Positions 49,327-62,450 of a stretch of DNA of 64,000 nt are shown here, piece by piece; position 1 is the first letter of the stretch; every line of letters starts with the position of its first letter. The notes below the pieces were generated by a model. The model had not been told where the DNA came from and made no database searches. It saw only the letters and a program-made list of their open reading frames with translations. The DNA comes from Echinometra lucunter. Its lineage: Eukaryota; Echinodermata; Echinoidea; Camarodonta; Echinometridae. Position numbers and translations under genes: made by a program. Where the stretch lies: contig CM057165.1 in NCBI GenBank assembly GCA_029962745.1, positions 6,520,730 to 6,584,729 of the forward strand, given 5' to 3'.

Positions 49327-52300
49327 ACCCTTTAAAGATCGCTGCACTCATAAGATTCCAAGGGTGGTTGAAGCATTTTTTAAGCATGTTAAACACACGC
49401 TGACACTTCTATAGTATGTATAGCTTTCACATGAATGGTTGCATCGATCCGGCCCTTACGAATGAACGGAAATTACTGTCAGTCTGTATAAGTATATTTG
49501 ATATATTTTGAGTGACGTATTCGCCCTTGGAGAGATAGTTCTACCGGGATAATGCTAAATTGACCCTTCTTGTATTTTACTGTAAAGTTTTTACCCGCTA
49601 TGCGCTTATTTGTATCGAGCATGCAAACGTACATTTTTATTTACTTCACTTTTTATACCAAAGAAAACCTTGCTCATCAGAAAAACGAAATACATAAACG
49701 AATAATAAATGCTTGTTGTTTTGTTCTACTTTTGAAAAGTTTCATTTTGTTTTGTCGGCTTTTCAAAGTTTTGAATGGGGGGGGGGGGGGAATGGGTAAA
49801 CATGATGATCTTTAGTTAGAAAATACAATTTTAGCAATCGTTACGATATATATGTTATTGATATCAAAGGTAATCGCAAGATAGCATTGCATGCAGAACG
49901 CCGGCCAATACTGTAAAAGAACTAATCCTGAGAGATTTGATGTGTTTTAAACATCAGGAAAGCTATATCGACATGTCTCTGGGAGTTTTTACGAGTATTT
50001 TTTTTTGTTATTTGCTATTGTTATTTGTTTGTTTTCACTGGCAACGTATAAACTTGTCCTTTAATGAATTTATTTCAGGACAAACGAATGCATTGACGTT
50101 TTCAGGAATAATGTGTAATTTTTCACGATAACGCAATTTCAGTCTTAAAAACCTATCTGAAAATCAATTTAAACTCCAAGTTTAGAATCATTCTGCAACA
50201 GCTGAAAATCCAATTTCTAGCTTGTACTTTTTTTTTTCTCACCTTTCTTCCAACTGCATGCATTTAGCATCCTGTCTCGGAGTAAATCTGCTAATAGATT
50301 AAGTGCCTCCAACGTCCCCTTTTCCTTTGCGATATCTAATAAAACTTCAATTAAGGGTAATCTGTTCACAATGATTAAGGATAATTTCCACAGATGATGA
50401 GCCAAGGGTTCATATAATCATTTGGGAAGCTTATTCAGCACACTCTCTAATGAGGACTCTTTCCCTGAAGACGCATAGTTATTGCGATGTTTCGTGCCTG
50501 CCAGTTTCGCTTGTTACAACTCGAAATAACTAATTTTCAGGGAAAGGAGTGAATAAAGGAGGAATGATTTCTTGGGACTTTTTTTTTTTACTTAAATTTG
50601 TTTTGTTTGTCTGCTTCGTAGAATAATTCAGTTGTTTAGAGATTTCTGGATTCGAAATGTCAGTTTCTTTTATTTCTTTCCTCCATGATTTGTTATTGTG
50701 TTCACAATCCATATTCCTTTGACAAACTGTAAAACGCAGGTCTGATTTTAATAGTTGTTTTGAATTTCCATGATATTGTCCATTCGATTCCTTTTTCTTA
50801 ATTCAAAAACATACTATACAGTATAATTTTGTTTTTACTCTCATGTCTACAGAGGTAAGTTGATGATGAGTTTATAATTTTTCTCATCATCCTCATTTAA
50901 ATTATCATCAACACCATCATCATCATCACCACTACCACCATCATCATCACATTCATCAATAATTCACTATAATAGTATGCATACTTCCATTTTCAGATAT
51001 CCATTCTGCCGAATCCCTTCTAAATTTTACAACACACACACACACACATACGCGCGCGCCCACCTACACACGAGTGCCTACTACCGTTACCCTCACTACA
51101 TTTTCCCTTGTATTATTTTATAGAGTCTCTAAGATCATAAATGCCATTGTATTTTTTCACCCTTAGCTCTATTTTTATTCATTCTGACGTTGATGGAATT
51201 TGATGTTCGAAGTGTTTAAAGAAAGCTGACCTGTTTTGCGATGGAATCGTTGTGCATCTTTATTTTATTTCTTCTTTCTTTGGTTTCTTTTTTCTTTTCT
51301 TTTTTGCCTTTTCTGTGTTTTACAGTTTTATCAGTCTGTATTTATCGCAAGTTTCAAGACTAGCATGCTGTTCCCACTGATATAACCCATCAGACAATAT
51401 AATAATTCATGATAGATTAATCTGTTGGTGAAGGTTTTACAGTCTCAATGATCTATTTCTTCTGTCAGGCTGTCCCACTTGAAAATGGAACATTTTGAAG
51501 AATCCATATGGGTAGTGAACCGAATTTCAAGACTTAACTGAACTATTATGTGACATTTTCATTCCAGTTTATAAACAAAAAACAAAAAACACGCTATTAT
51601 GAATCGCAAAGAAATGAAGACTAGTGAAAGCAAAACTGGAAAAGACAGCACCCTATTTCCCGGAAGCAGAACATTCTTGCCTCAGGGAAGTTATTAACTT
51701 ATTTCATGCTTCTCCGTCATGGGACTGCCTCTATGTCATCTTTGTCACCATCTAACGACTTTGGCTGTCTATGATCATCCTCATGCATTGTCAAAAATGT
51801 GATCATTTGCTCTCTCTCCTAATTTGGTATAATACACCCTGATACATTCCTGGCACCAAAAGGATCAACCTTTTTTCGCGTAATAAGAATCCTCATCAAG
51901 CATTGACTTTAAATTTGGTTTAGGAAATGAAAGAGGGAAGATGACGCAGGCCGTGTGTGCATGGGTGGAACGCCCAGGGAAATGGGGGGGGGGGGGGCGT
52001 GTCTCCTCTATATTTTTTCCTGGAGAAAATGATATCAAATCCCCCCTTCCTTGTTTTTTGTAGCTTGTCACAGAATATTTGGGTTAAAATGCCCACGGAG
52101 AAATGCGGATGATCCTTTCTTCTTCTCCTTCTTCTTCTTCTTCTTCTTCTTCTTCTTCTTCTTCTTCTTCTTCTTCTTCTTCCTTTCTTGTCTGGCGATT
52201 TGAATGAATACGTTCCCTCTCGTGTTGTATTTGCGCAAATCTTAGTATATGCAAGCAATTATGGCTGCAAAGTCTGATCTGCATTTACCAGGATCTAGAG

Positions 52301-52500
52301 AAATTCCGACATAAACATCTCGTGTATGAAAACTTTTCTTGTATCTTTTTTTTATGAGTAATCCATGATATACATGACATTTTGAGCTTCTAAAGTTGCT
52401 GATGCCTTCAGAATATGGATCGAACATAATAACCAGAGTGCTGCCACTTGGAGTTTTGTCATTATTAAGATGCTGGATTACTCTAGATAAGCATGCATTT
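49327..52500. other. Intergenic, nothing recognised except simple repeats
   Basis: AT-rich. It holds a G run (49778), (ATC)n and (CCA)n near 50890-50950, (CA)n at 51032-51048 and (TTC)n at 52115-52183. A 62-codon minus-strand frame (50217-50405) looks protein-like in composition but has no recognisable motif or splice context. Confidence 0.5.
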
Positions 52501-52540
52501 ATATACAGATATTAGGTATTTACGTATATACATATATATA

Positions 52541-52640
52541 AGAGGGACGTTGCGAGTATGTTCACTCTGCCTTTATTATGCCGAGCTTTCGACCCTGCAA
52601 CAGGTCTTCCTCAGGGCTTGAGATACAAAACAAAATTAAC
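52541..52640 (-). mobile_element. Possible Penelope-like terminus with hammerhead-like core
   Basis: On the minus strand it reads CCCTGAGGAAGACCTG, then ttgcaGGGTCGAAAGCTCGGC. CTGAGGA (core with G at the variable position 7), a GACC/GGTC hairpin and GAAA are in hammerhead order. It is followed by cataataaaggcagagtgaac and flanked by (TA)n, like the 30.9 kb copy. A cleavage site and stem I were not resolved. Confidence 0.4.
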
Positions 52641-55600
52641 CAATTGCAAGCATGCAACAAAACAACGAAATGAAAACAGCATTATAACACAAATACAAAC
52701 GTAAATAACAGAAAATGGTGTTAGCAATTACACAGTCTTTTTTAGACAGACCTCTTCTGTCGTTTCACAGCGCTTTACATCAGTTGATTTGATACCAACT
52801 AACCGTAACATACATCGTGTAAAAAATTCTGGCTGTATCGTGTTTGTCTGCTCTTATCATGCTTATTCGTTTACGATACCAACATTTGCATCTATATCAT
52901 GTATATAATATAGCTTTTACCAACTATCTGTCATTTCACAACGCTTTACATCAAATTATTGGTTTAATGCCAGCTTCCGAACATTCAATTTCTTTGCAAT
53001 ATGGCAATGCAATTGCTCATTCCCCATTTTAATTCAAGCTTGGGGCAATGACAACACTCAGAGGAAAAGCAGAGGAAAGCTGTTTACAAATGAACATGTT
53101 GGCAACTTGATTCCACTCAGAACCCCTGTGACATTGATGATAGGCTATAAAACAAGAAAGAGACAGGAAAATAAGAAATATAAAAATGTATCGTATTTTT
53201 TGGTTTTCAGGATATCATCTTGTACGAATTTGATTCTCGTTTCAATCAATTATTTCAAAACATGAAAAGTTTTGTTCGAAAGTTCAAAGATATGCCTCAT
53301 CCGTTGTCTACAAAAAGTCGACTTTTGCTTGAATTTAATCATTTTCGAAGACACCATGCATGACTGACATATCCAAAAGTTTATTTCCTAAGGGGATAAT
53401 ATAAGAAGTGGCAATTAAATGCATAGGGACACAAAACACACTAAATCCATATCTGTCTTATTACTAGGCAGCATAACATGACCCGCAGAGTATATTTTGA
53501 TCAGGATTTTAGTTTCATACATGTGAGATCCAGAGATCTTCAAACAGTTTTTGATTCGGTTCTTTTTTAAGAATCTGGAAACGGTAATTCCTTTAAAGAG
53601 TGAATCTGTTATCCTGTTCGAGAGTAAAACGGACGGGCCTAGTTTCCTTAGAAATTAAAGCAAAAATTAGGACTATCAGTTTGTTTCCACCGGCATTTAA
53701 TTTCAGGGATGTAACATATTTTGGTATTGACCAACCTCTTCATGTCTGCCCATCTCTGTACTGTACATGCTGTATGCAGTCTTAAGTTGATTCCTGTTGT
53801 TAGTTAATGTAATTTCAGCTTCTTCCTGGTTTTGACCGCGGCTTGCTGGGTTTCCGATACGGAGCTTATGAATTACTATAGCGTGTGCTGAATGTATTTG
53901 CATGTTTCATGAATCATCTTGCATGTCATCAGCATCAACTAAAATCAAGATGATATTACATTTAAATCTTGATCTGCATGCAATTCGGAAAGTCCCTGAC
54001 AGGATATTCTTTTTTTTTTCTTTCCAGAGAATGATCAGGATCAGGATCAGTTTCCATATAAATCGGTAACACAAAGTACCACAATTAAGATTCTCTTTCT
54101 TCCCAGGGAAATATAACATTTCCCTGTTCCTCCAAAGCTTATTTTTTTGATGAATGTAGGCTAGCATGTTTTGGGACCAAACCTCCACATGCGTGGGACA
54201 GTCTGTATCGTATTCAGTTATCTTTAGTTCTTTTCTTCTTGTCGGTTTATATCCTTTCAGCTTGTTTCGGGTTTTGGTCGGCGCCTGCGGCTATGCATGC
54301 TGTGTTAGCGATACGGAGTATGTTGATTACTTGCGTGTAAAGAATATCTATGCATGATTCATGGATCGTCTTGAATGTCACGCCTATCACGGAGAAACTG
54401 CATTTGTATTTGGATCTGTTCGCTTTTCGGAGAATTCGTGGAATGAAATAGATCGCCCCCCCCCTCAAAAATGATTTAATCCACTGACAAGTGAATTCTT
54501 ATATTCGCCATTGGTTTCATGTAGGGACTACTCGGCAATGGGTCAAATCTTAACTTTGGTTCTGCATTTGTCAATTTGGAATTATACCCGAAAAATTAAA
54601 GAAACCGAATCTGAATCGTGGAAAAAACATGAATAAAATGAACTTATATTGTTACTTGATTTCATATGCATTTCACATGAGACTGAAATACACGAATATG
54701 GTAGTAGACGTGCTTTGAATATGAAAACAGTTTAATCATACAAGGTTTAAGAAAAACAGAAATTCAAAATTGGGCAGAGTGGCACCATCTAACCCTATAT
54801 CAGTTTTGTTGGATGGGTGTTTGCGATTTCTAGATAGTAATTTTGACATAATGTGAGATATATACCTACAGGGCAAACTTGCCTAAAATGAGAAAACAGA
54901 GGAAACAGAGAGAATCTCATCCACAATCAAAACCCCTTGTCTGTAGGGCGTGCACGTTCGTGAAATCACCCTTGTTATCTACGAAGTGTCGGGTTCAAGA
55001 AGTGAGTATTCGTAGATTTGCTGTAGCCTTTTGAAGTGTCCGGTAAACTGGACCCAACACTTCGTACATTTAGGACCTACCATTCAGGAAAGGTCATGTA
55101 ACGCGACGACGTGACGTGAACGTGATCACCCGATGTTTCGAAGTAAGCCCCCCCCCCCCCCCCCTTGGTCTTGCCCACATTCGTACCTCTCCATGCACCC
55201 GGGGGTATTGAATAAGGACCAGGCGCTGGGGTAATGAGGTCTCTTCCAGGGGCGTACCGGGACTGAAATTCAGTAAGAGAATTCACCAATTGGCAGTCAG
55301 AGTTGTAACACGTTCATTCAACATAAGATGGGATTTAATCCAACTATTCTGTTTAGAATTCCCCTGAAATTTAATTTTCCCCTTGAGCAAGGGGGAATTA
55401 ATATATTTAATATAAGTATAATATACTAAAAATGTTAAAGGATGAATTGTATTCTACACATTTCACCAAGTCACGCAAGAGTTGTATACACCTGAAGGAT
55501 TGAATTGAAAATATTGGCCTATTCTGAAAGATGCGAATTGATGGGAGTCTTGCCGAGGAAGGGGTGAAGGCCAAGACTTAAGATAGTCACAATTTTTAAA

Positions 55601-55755
55601 TGTTTTTGATCAACTAATTTTATCGTGTTTATCATGTTTATCATGTTTATAGGGTATCAAAATACTCATACTTAGAAGAACCATTACATATTCTTTCAAA
55701 CATGTCAAATGCACGAGGATGTGTGTTTGTGTGTGTGTGAGTGTGTGTGTGTGTG
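52641..55755. other. Intergenic with an old local duplication
   Basis: Segments near 53755-53960 and 54185-54400 are diverged copies: ttcagcttc-tcctggtttt/ttcagcttgtttcgggtttt, gatacggag, catg-ttcatgaatcatcttg/catgattcatggatcgtctt. A CAGGGGCGTACCGG end near 55249 with C runs at 55148 is another hAT-like fragment. No gene was found. Confidence 0.5.
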
Positions 55756-55870
55756 GAGGTGCAGTAGTCCAGTGGTTTAAGGCGCTCGACTGGAGACGCA
55801 AGAATCGGGGTTTCGATCCCCGGCACGGCACTTATGCCCTTTCAGGAAGGCATTTTATCTAAATTGCTCC
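55756..55870 (+). mobile_element. tRNA-derived SINE head
   Basis: GGTGCAGTAGTCCAGTGG and TTTAAGGCGCTCGACTGG, B box GGTTTCGATCCC, end CGGCACGGCAC, followed by cttatgccctttcaggaagg. It is the same family as 35436-35529. A (GT)n tract precedes it. Confidence 0.7.
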
Positions 55871-56367
55871 TTTATCATATCTCACATGAATTAACGTGCT
55901 ATAGGCATATACCAACGTGTGCATGCATGTTTTATTTTATTCTTTAAAGTGTGTTGTGTGACAAGTGACAATGCGATATCAAATTGCATTAAGCTTTACA
56001 AAATACGTGCGAATATTTTGGATGCATGGGAAAAGAGCGAATTTGACTGTCCAAACTGCTAACTTGAATGCTTGCAAGATGAATATGAAAGCACCAATCA
56101 TGAAATGCAGTATAGCCCGGGCTTGGCAAAAATGATTTAAAGTGAATGCTTAATATGAATTTGGACTGACAAAGTTGCTAAATTGGCCGGAAAGGCTATA
56201 TTTTAGAAGATTTTATTTCCTGACCTATCAAATACCACTGTCAAAATATTGATATATGTTTTGCTTGGGGTCCATCATGCCCAATTCATCTGGAAATAAT
56301 ACTGGTAGCAATATCCACGAAAGCCTAAATTCTACTGGTATACTTGACTACTGTTAACTCACACACT

Positions 56368-56438
<71 letters not shown>

Positions 56439-56620
56439 ACACACCTACTCTCGGAACCTTCTAATCCCATCTCTGGTCTTTCCATAGCATTTCAAACAGA
56501 TTTTTTTTTTTTTTTTTTTGCTACTACAACCGTCCTTTATGATAGATTTCCAAAAAAATTTAACAGCTGATTGATTAAACTAGCCTATTATTTCTTCTTT
56601 GCAAAGTGGGGTATATATAA

Positions 56621-56680
<60 letters not shown>

Positions 56681-58865
56681 TTATATATCCAGCGGGATTT
56701 ACGCCAATGCTACATTATCTGTAGCACGTAATGGATTTGATAGCAATACAAATAGATGACGGAAGATAAAACGGTATCGCAGTAATGATTATGGATATCT
56801 ATACCATAAACATATATGAAACAGCTGCATGTGTGTATTTATTTTTAATCAAAAGTTCGATAATTTCATGATTTCATTCAGTTATATCCACATAATGAGG
56901 AGGGGGGGGGGATTTCCTTTCTACCAGCATGACCGAAACAGATGAATAACCAAACGACATAAAACAGTGATAAAATATACATTTGAAATACACAGGGACA
57001 CTCAAACAGAAATTCCCGTCATGGCTCATTGTATATCGTGTTTATACATAAATGATCATAACCTGTATTGCTGTTTTATGAATTGTGTACTTATTACTGG
57101 CTTGAAAAATTCATAAAATATTTCAAAGATTACAGTTTGACCAGTCATTCTTGATCGAATTGATCAGTTTGCAGAAACCATTTTAGGCCAGTTTCCCTGA
57201 TCTGCTTCCCCCCCCCTATTTTCATCTATTTCCTTTTAAGTATTCTTTTAAGAGGGATTGTATGCCATGTTTATTATGATGTATTATATCTCTTATGAAT
57301 GAAATCCTGTTTAATGATTGGTCTGTATAGCTGCATATGACCCACGAAACATTGCAATGATGTTGATACAAAGCGCCGATGAAGAATAATGTGCGATCGA
57401 TCAGTGGTAGCGTGTAAAAAGTGCTATCTGTATTTCACGGCCATTATTAGACTTAGGGGGCGTTGCAAGAAACTTGCAATCAATTGCAAGTCAATTTTAG
57501 GTCCCAAAATCAATCATAAGTCCTAGAATTAATTGCAAATTTGCAACTGAAATTTGCAATCGATTGCAAATAAGTTTCTTGCAACACCCCATTAGAGTCG
57601 CATTTATGGTAAGTGAAAACATTATTTTTTTTCAAGTTTCGTTTTATGTATTTATGTATACATGTACTGTCATGCCGAGCCCCAACACAAGCCACGTGCT
57701 TTTAGAGAACCTCGCCTCCTTCTATCATGTTTTCTTGGTAATTCTTATTTCTTATTTCGTATTAAATCATGCAGAGAAAATAAATATGTTTCGAATCTGG
57801 AATCTGAAATTGACCTTGTGTTTGAAGTTTGAAGTTTGAAGTTTCTTTATTTCCACATAATGCAAGTAACACAATTAAATAAACATACATATTCTTATTC
57901 TTGGAATAACAATATTTAAAATAAATTTGCATATGAAAAATAATACATTTTACTGTTTGTAAGTATTAAGTTAAATTAAGAAAACCCATTCGTTTATCAA
58001 TCATTTTCAACAAAAACACAACCGCGCCGGATTGGTTTTTTTCCCCTCGCTGCTGTAACCACTGCGCTTAATCATATTTTTTCCCAAAATGATCGTCAAT
58101 AAGTGAATTCGTACACCGTGCGCAAAAACAGTTGTGAAGGCGGCGCCATGTTCATATCTGCCACAAACTTAATTATGGAGCTGCAGTGAGAAATGTTATT
58201 TTTTTGCTAAAGAAGTTGATGGTTATTTCAGCGATTTTAATTTTGGCCAGTAATTCTTGGTAGATTTGATCAGTTTACCCAAAGCAATAATTTCAGCCGT
58301 TTTCCCCTGACCTTGTGCCTTTAATTCGAGCGCGATGATGAGCCATTTTCAAAGCATATAACGGACAAAACGTATTTGATTATTTTCCGCCGCTATGACC
58401 ACTAAATTATCTTAAATGACTACAAATAAATGATTCGATAACGGTACCAAATTTCGCTTATGAATCCACGATGGTAGGCAGCAAGATTTCCAATATTGAT
58501 AATTCTGGGTAGGAAGTTCATTATTAATAAAGATTTGCCACACGATCATTTTGTTAACTTGATTGGAAAAACCACTCAATATTTCTCAGGTTTCAAACTG
58601 ACGAATTATTCCTGTTGGAATTGAAGAGGTTAACAAACAAAAAACAAAAAACACACACAAAAAAATGATTTTGTGCCCCTCACCTCGTGCACTTCATGTG
58701 GGAATAACCCAGTTTAGACGAAAACATAACCGACATCAAGCGAACCTCTAATACCACCTCGTTCCCAAACTGATTCTTGTAAATCACTAGGCGTAAATCC
58801 AGGGGGATGAGGGTAAACATCCCCCTGCACACCTTTTTTAAAGAGGGGGCGGCATGTATATACCC

Positions 58866-58902
<37 letters not shown>

Positions 58903-59827
58903 TTCATAGAAAATATCAATCAGTCAATTATTGAAATATTTGATAAATGTGATATAACATGTAAAATCGACGGTTATGGTTGTAAAATTTTCATTGGAAA
59001 TACTATTAGGATATGCGTATGAGTGGGCATGCGAGTTGGTGAGCGTGTGTGTCTGTGTGTCTGTGTGTGTGTGTACTCATGTGTGAGTTCGCGCTAGGAA
59101 TTTTTGCAATAGATTTCGAACCCCCCCCCCCCCCTGCTAGAAACAGATTTACGCTGGTGCTTGTAATTCATATATCCATAATATGCAAACAAAAGGAGTG
59201 TTTACTTATAAGTACAAGATTTTCCAGATAACAGTTTATCTTGAATTTAGGAATGAACGTGAAATCGCCATGATAAGGGTATTGTTTGGTTGGACTGGGT
59301 ATATATATAAGTATTATAGAATTCAGCATTCTATAAGAAAGCGCTACACCAAGTTCATTGAACAGTTGAATGAATTTTCTTGTAAATCCATAATGCTTTC
59401 TGTCTAACCCTTAAGGCACTAGACATGTCTGCAAAAGGATGTCTCACGCCGTTCAGATTGATTTCATTTTCATTAAATTCGTATCTATTTTCCCCCCATA
59501 TAATAAGAAAATACATTCAAAACGACATAAAAGTACGAAGTTAGAACAGTGTGTATCAAATAAAAGCACTATAGGCTTGTGGAGAAGGCCCCAGTTGAAT
59601 ATAATAATTTTTAAAAGAAATTCAGTATTCATTGGTGGCCATGTATTGCATTGAGATCGCATTTTAGAAGTGTACATCAAGATATTAACCACCAAAGGTC
59701 CAAAACAATGACATTCGGAAGGTTATCTCTTTGGAGATCTTCGTGTGGTTATATCAGGGCGGTATCTCTGGTGATATCATAAACTGTGTCAGCCATTCAA
59801 AGCAGCGTCCTGTCTGTACGTCATTGA
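55871..59827. other. Intergenic with simple repeats and one MITE
   Basis: Contains (CA)n at 56371-56436, (GT)n at 56637-56680, (CA)n at 58869-58901 and a palindromic MITE at 57456-57590. No gene was recognised. Confidence 0.5.
57456..57590. mobile_element. Palindromic MITE (GGGGCGTTGCAAGAAACTTG ends)
   Basis: ggggcgttgcaagaaacttg faces aagtttcttgcaacacccc. The interior repeats ttgcaattgattgcaa-type phrases in both orientations. Confidence 0.8.
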
Positions 59828-59909
59828 CAGAGGCGTCGATCCATTTTTCGGATTGGGGGGGGGGGGGGGGCAAGACGACCAAGCGGAGATGAACCCACGG
59901 CTACTATTT

Positions 59910-59951
<42 letters not shown>

Positions 59952-60058
59952 ACATACGTGTATGTATGTATATATATATATATATATAATATATACATGA
60001 ATATTTATATATACATATATATATGTATGTAAGTATGTGTATGTATGTGTATATATAC

Positions 60059-60122
<64 letters not shown>

Positions 60123-61449
60123 CATAGGCCTATAATCAACGTGAAGCATTTTCAAATTGGGGAAATTAAGCAACTTGCTGTGTGAACCATCCTGCTTTTT
60201 TCAATTTTGAGAGCGAGCGAAGCGATCGAGCAAAAAATAACAAATTTCTTGTTATGAGAGAAGAGTTTAGTTATCATATAGGCATAAATGATACCTGATA
60301 TATATGTATATGGTTACTTCGCTGCCAAATATGAACTCTATTTTGTCACATCGCTGGTCCATTGTTGCTGCCCCCAAACCATTCTGGTTTTTTTATAATA
60401 TTACGAGCGAGCGAAGCGAGCGAGGAAGCACACACTGTTTTTCATGGTAGATGTAGTAAACCCTTCGGCAAATCTCGCTGTGAGCCAATGAAACATCTAC
60501 ATTATCTATTCGGTCTCATCTCACCGAATTCGTTTGCTTTTTAAAACCATTAATATGAAACGAGCGAGCGCAGCGAGCGAGGAAAAATATACCCTTTTTC
60601 ATATGATAGAAGTGTTATTTCGTCATAAAAATGTGATAAAAATGTGATATGCGCTATACAAGAACGGAATATTATTATTATCATTTTCATCAGAATACAC
60701 TATAAACCTGTCATGCCTGTATGATATCTAAATGATACATCCGATCACCTGTGCGCCGAATATGACACTGTTTTAGCTACCTCGCTTGCAGTCCGAATCC
60801 ATTCTGTTTCTACAATAGCGATTATATGGATTCGTCCCAAAATCTTTGTCAACCACCTTGCTGCCCAAATGATACTTTGGAATCTCGCTGCTATAATAAG
60901 CTACTTGCTGCCCGAAATCATCTTGTATCTAGCTTTTACCAGCGAGAGTACAGTGGAGTAGCGAGCGAGTTTACGAAAAATATGTTTTTGTTTTGCGTTT
61001 TTTTTTTTTTAAATCCAGGCCGTTATCTCCTGAAATTTTATCTATTTTTAGATCAACTGGCCGCTCGATTTCTAGGAGTGATATCTTGTTTGGTTATATT
61101 ACTTCCTATGAGTAGAAGAATAGTATAACATTAGATAGAAACGTAAGACGCAAACCGATTTCTTTTCATAAGAGTAGTAATTATCATCGGCATTGGTTAA
61201 GATACAATAAATACGAGCGAGCGGAGCGAGCGAGCGCTTTCCAGCGTCCCATTTTCTTTCTTTTTTCTTGTTTTACGCTTTCATTTCACTTCCTTCCTGC
61301 CTTTTCCTTTCCTTTCTCTTTCTTTTTTCCTTTTCCCTTTTTTTTTTGTTGGGAAATTATTGGGGGGGCAAAATGATATCTTTGCCCCCCCGAAATTTTC
61401 TTTGGGGGGGCAACTGCCCCCCCCTGCCCCCCCAGGATCGACGCCTCTG
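59828..61449 (-). mobile_element. hAT-like non-autonomous transposon, full copy B (1622 bp), inverted
   Basis: It has the same 15-bp ends as copy A (CAGAGGCGTCGATCC and mirror) and is flanked by a perfect 8-bp direct repeat, gtcattga (59820-59827 and 61450-61457). In reverse orientation the interior follows copy A throughout, with longer (CA)n and (AT)n tracts (59912-60120). The GAGCGAGCGAAGCG core lies at 60211, 60404, 60561 (variant) and 61214 (variant). There is no transposase. Different target duplications show that A and B are independent insertions. Confidence 0.92.
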
Positions 61450-61457
61450 GTCATTGA

Positions 61458-62074
61458 ATATTTTCTGTCAAACGCGTCTAAAATGGACTTACGCATAGTT
61501 TGGGGAAGATATCAAGCAAAGATTAAATTTGAGTACAAGCTGTTTGAAATTAGATATCTAGAATTTATAGTTCAGAGTTAATTCTTGTCTGCATTAAGAG
61601 AAATACTAGTGGAATAGGCATGTCAATGATATATTTCAAGAATACATTCGTTAAATCTACATTTTCCCAATACTTGAATAGGAAAACAAAATTGTAACTA
61701 CTCAGGAAAGTTTTCTGAAGCAGATCTATACCAAATCAATGTTTGTCGGTAAAAATTATCCAGTATTGGGTAAATTCCCCCTTATATTGGGTTAAAACAG
61801 ACTCATCGAACACCCATTTTACTCCTTACTGGATAAAATTTTAACAAACATAGGCTACATTAAACTTTTCATGATGGTTGGGCACTATTTTACCCAACGT
61901 GTTTTAGTGTTAGTGTCGGCGTGTGTGCGTATATGTGGGAGATATGGAAAAGCTCTTTAGGTTCACGTAGTGTCATATTGTCTATTACTTTCAACCTGTT
62001 GATACTATTAAATTGAAAAAAATAATAAAATGACTCAAAAGTATCATCTAAACCAATGTAGGAAAGTATAAATA
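61458..62074. other. Intergenic, small palindromic repeat
   Basis: At 61750-61910 gggtaaa/tttaccc phrases repeat in both orientations, similar to 37181-37310 (ggtaaaaaatattgcccaac). No gene was found. Confidence 0.45.
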
Positions 62075-62360
62075 TATATATATGCGGCGTGCCGGCTTCT
62101 CATTGTTCATTAACTCATCTGCACCAGAATACAGGATCAAAAAGGGTTGGAAATCTGTCTGTCGGTCAATTGGATTCGGTCACGCCTAACTGCTGGCCCG
62201 CCTCTGTGGTCTAGTGGTAAGGCATTGGCGTTCTAAGCCAGTGACCCGGGTTCGATTCCCGGCGGAGGCATTTTTTCAACCCTTGATTCAAAATGGATGA
62301 CAGCTCTGGGGAACATAGAGGGAGCTACGCAATTACTATTCTCCCATTTCCATTTCTTTC
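62075..62360 (+). repeat. tRNA-bearing repeat cassette, copy 3
   Basis: Same flanks as copies 1 and 2 in the opposite orientation: gcttctcattgttcattaac, gatcaaaaagggttggaaat, ggattcggtcacgcctaact, then the tRNA, then caacccttgattcaaaatgg and agggagctacgcaatt. Confidence 0.85.
62200..62270 (+). tRNA. tRNA with UCU anticodon and Gly-like body, copy 3
   Basis: Intact 71-base cloverleaf, identical to the copy at 34066-34136. The anticodon TCT is at 62233-62235 in loop GTTCTAA. A box TGGTCTAGTGG and B box GGTTCGATTCC are canonical. TTTTTT starts at 62271 as a Pol III terminator. The anticodon says Arg (AGA), but the body and the CCGGG-TTCGATT-CCCGG arm resemble tRNA-Gly(UCC); the difference in the anticodon is one base. 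Confidence 0.88.
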
Positions 62361-62386
62361 AGTACACACACACACACACACACCCG

Positions 62387-62450
<64 letters not shown>

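Noticed and set aside
50217..50405. Minus-strand 62-codon frame with a helical look (LLDIAKEKGTLEALNLLADL)
   Set aside because: No homologue recalled, no splice context, and no neighbouring coding signal; too weak to call.
50460..50510. A third hammerhead-like motif at ctgaagacgcatagttattgcg
   Set aside because: It has CTGAAGA and a CGCA/TGCG hairpin but TTTC rather than GAAA follows, so the core is not conserved.
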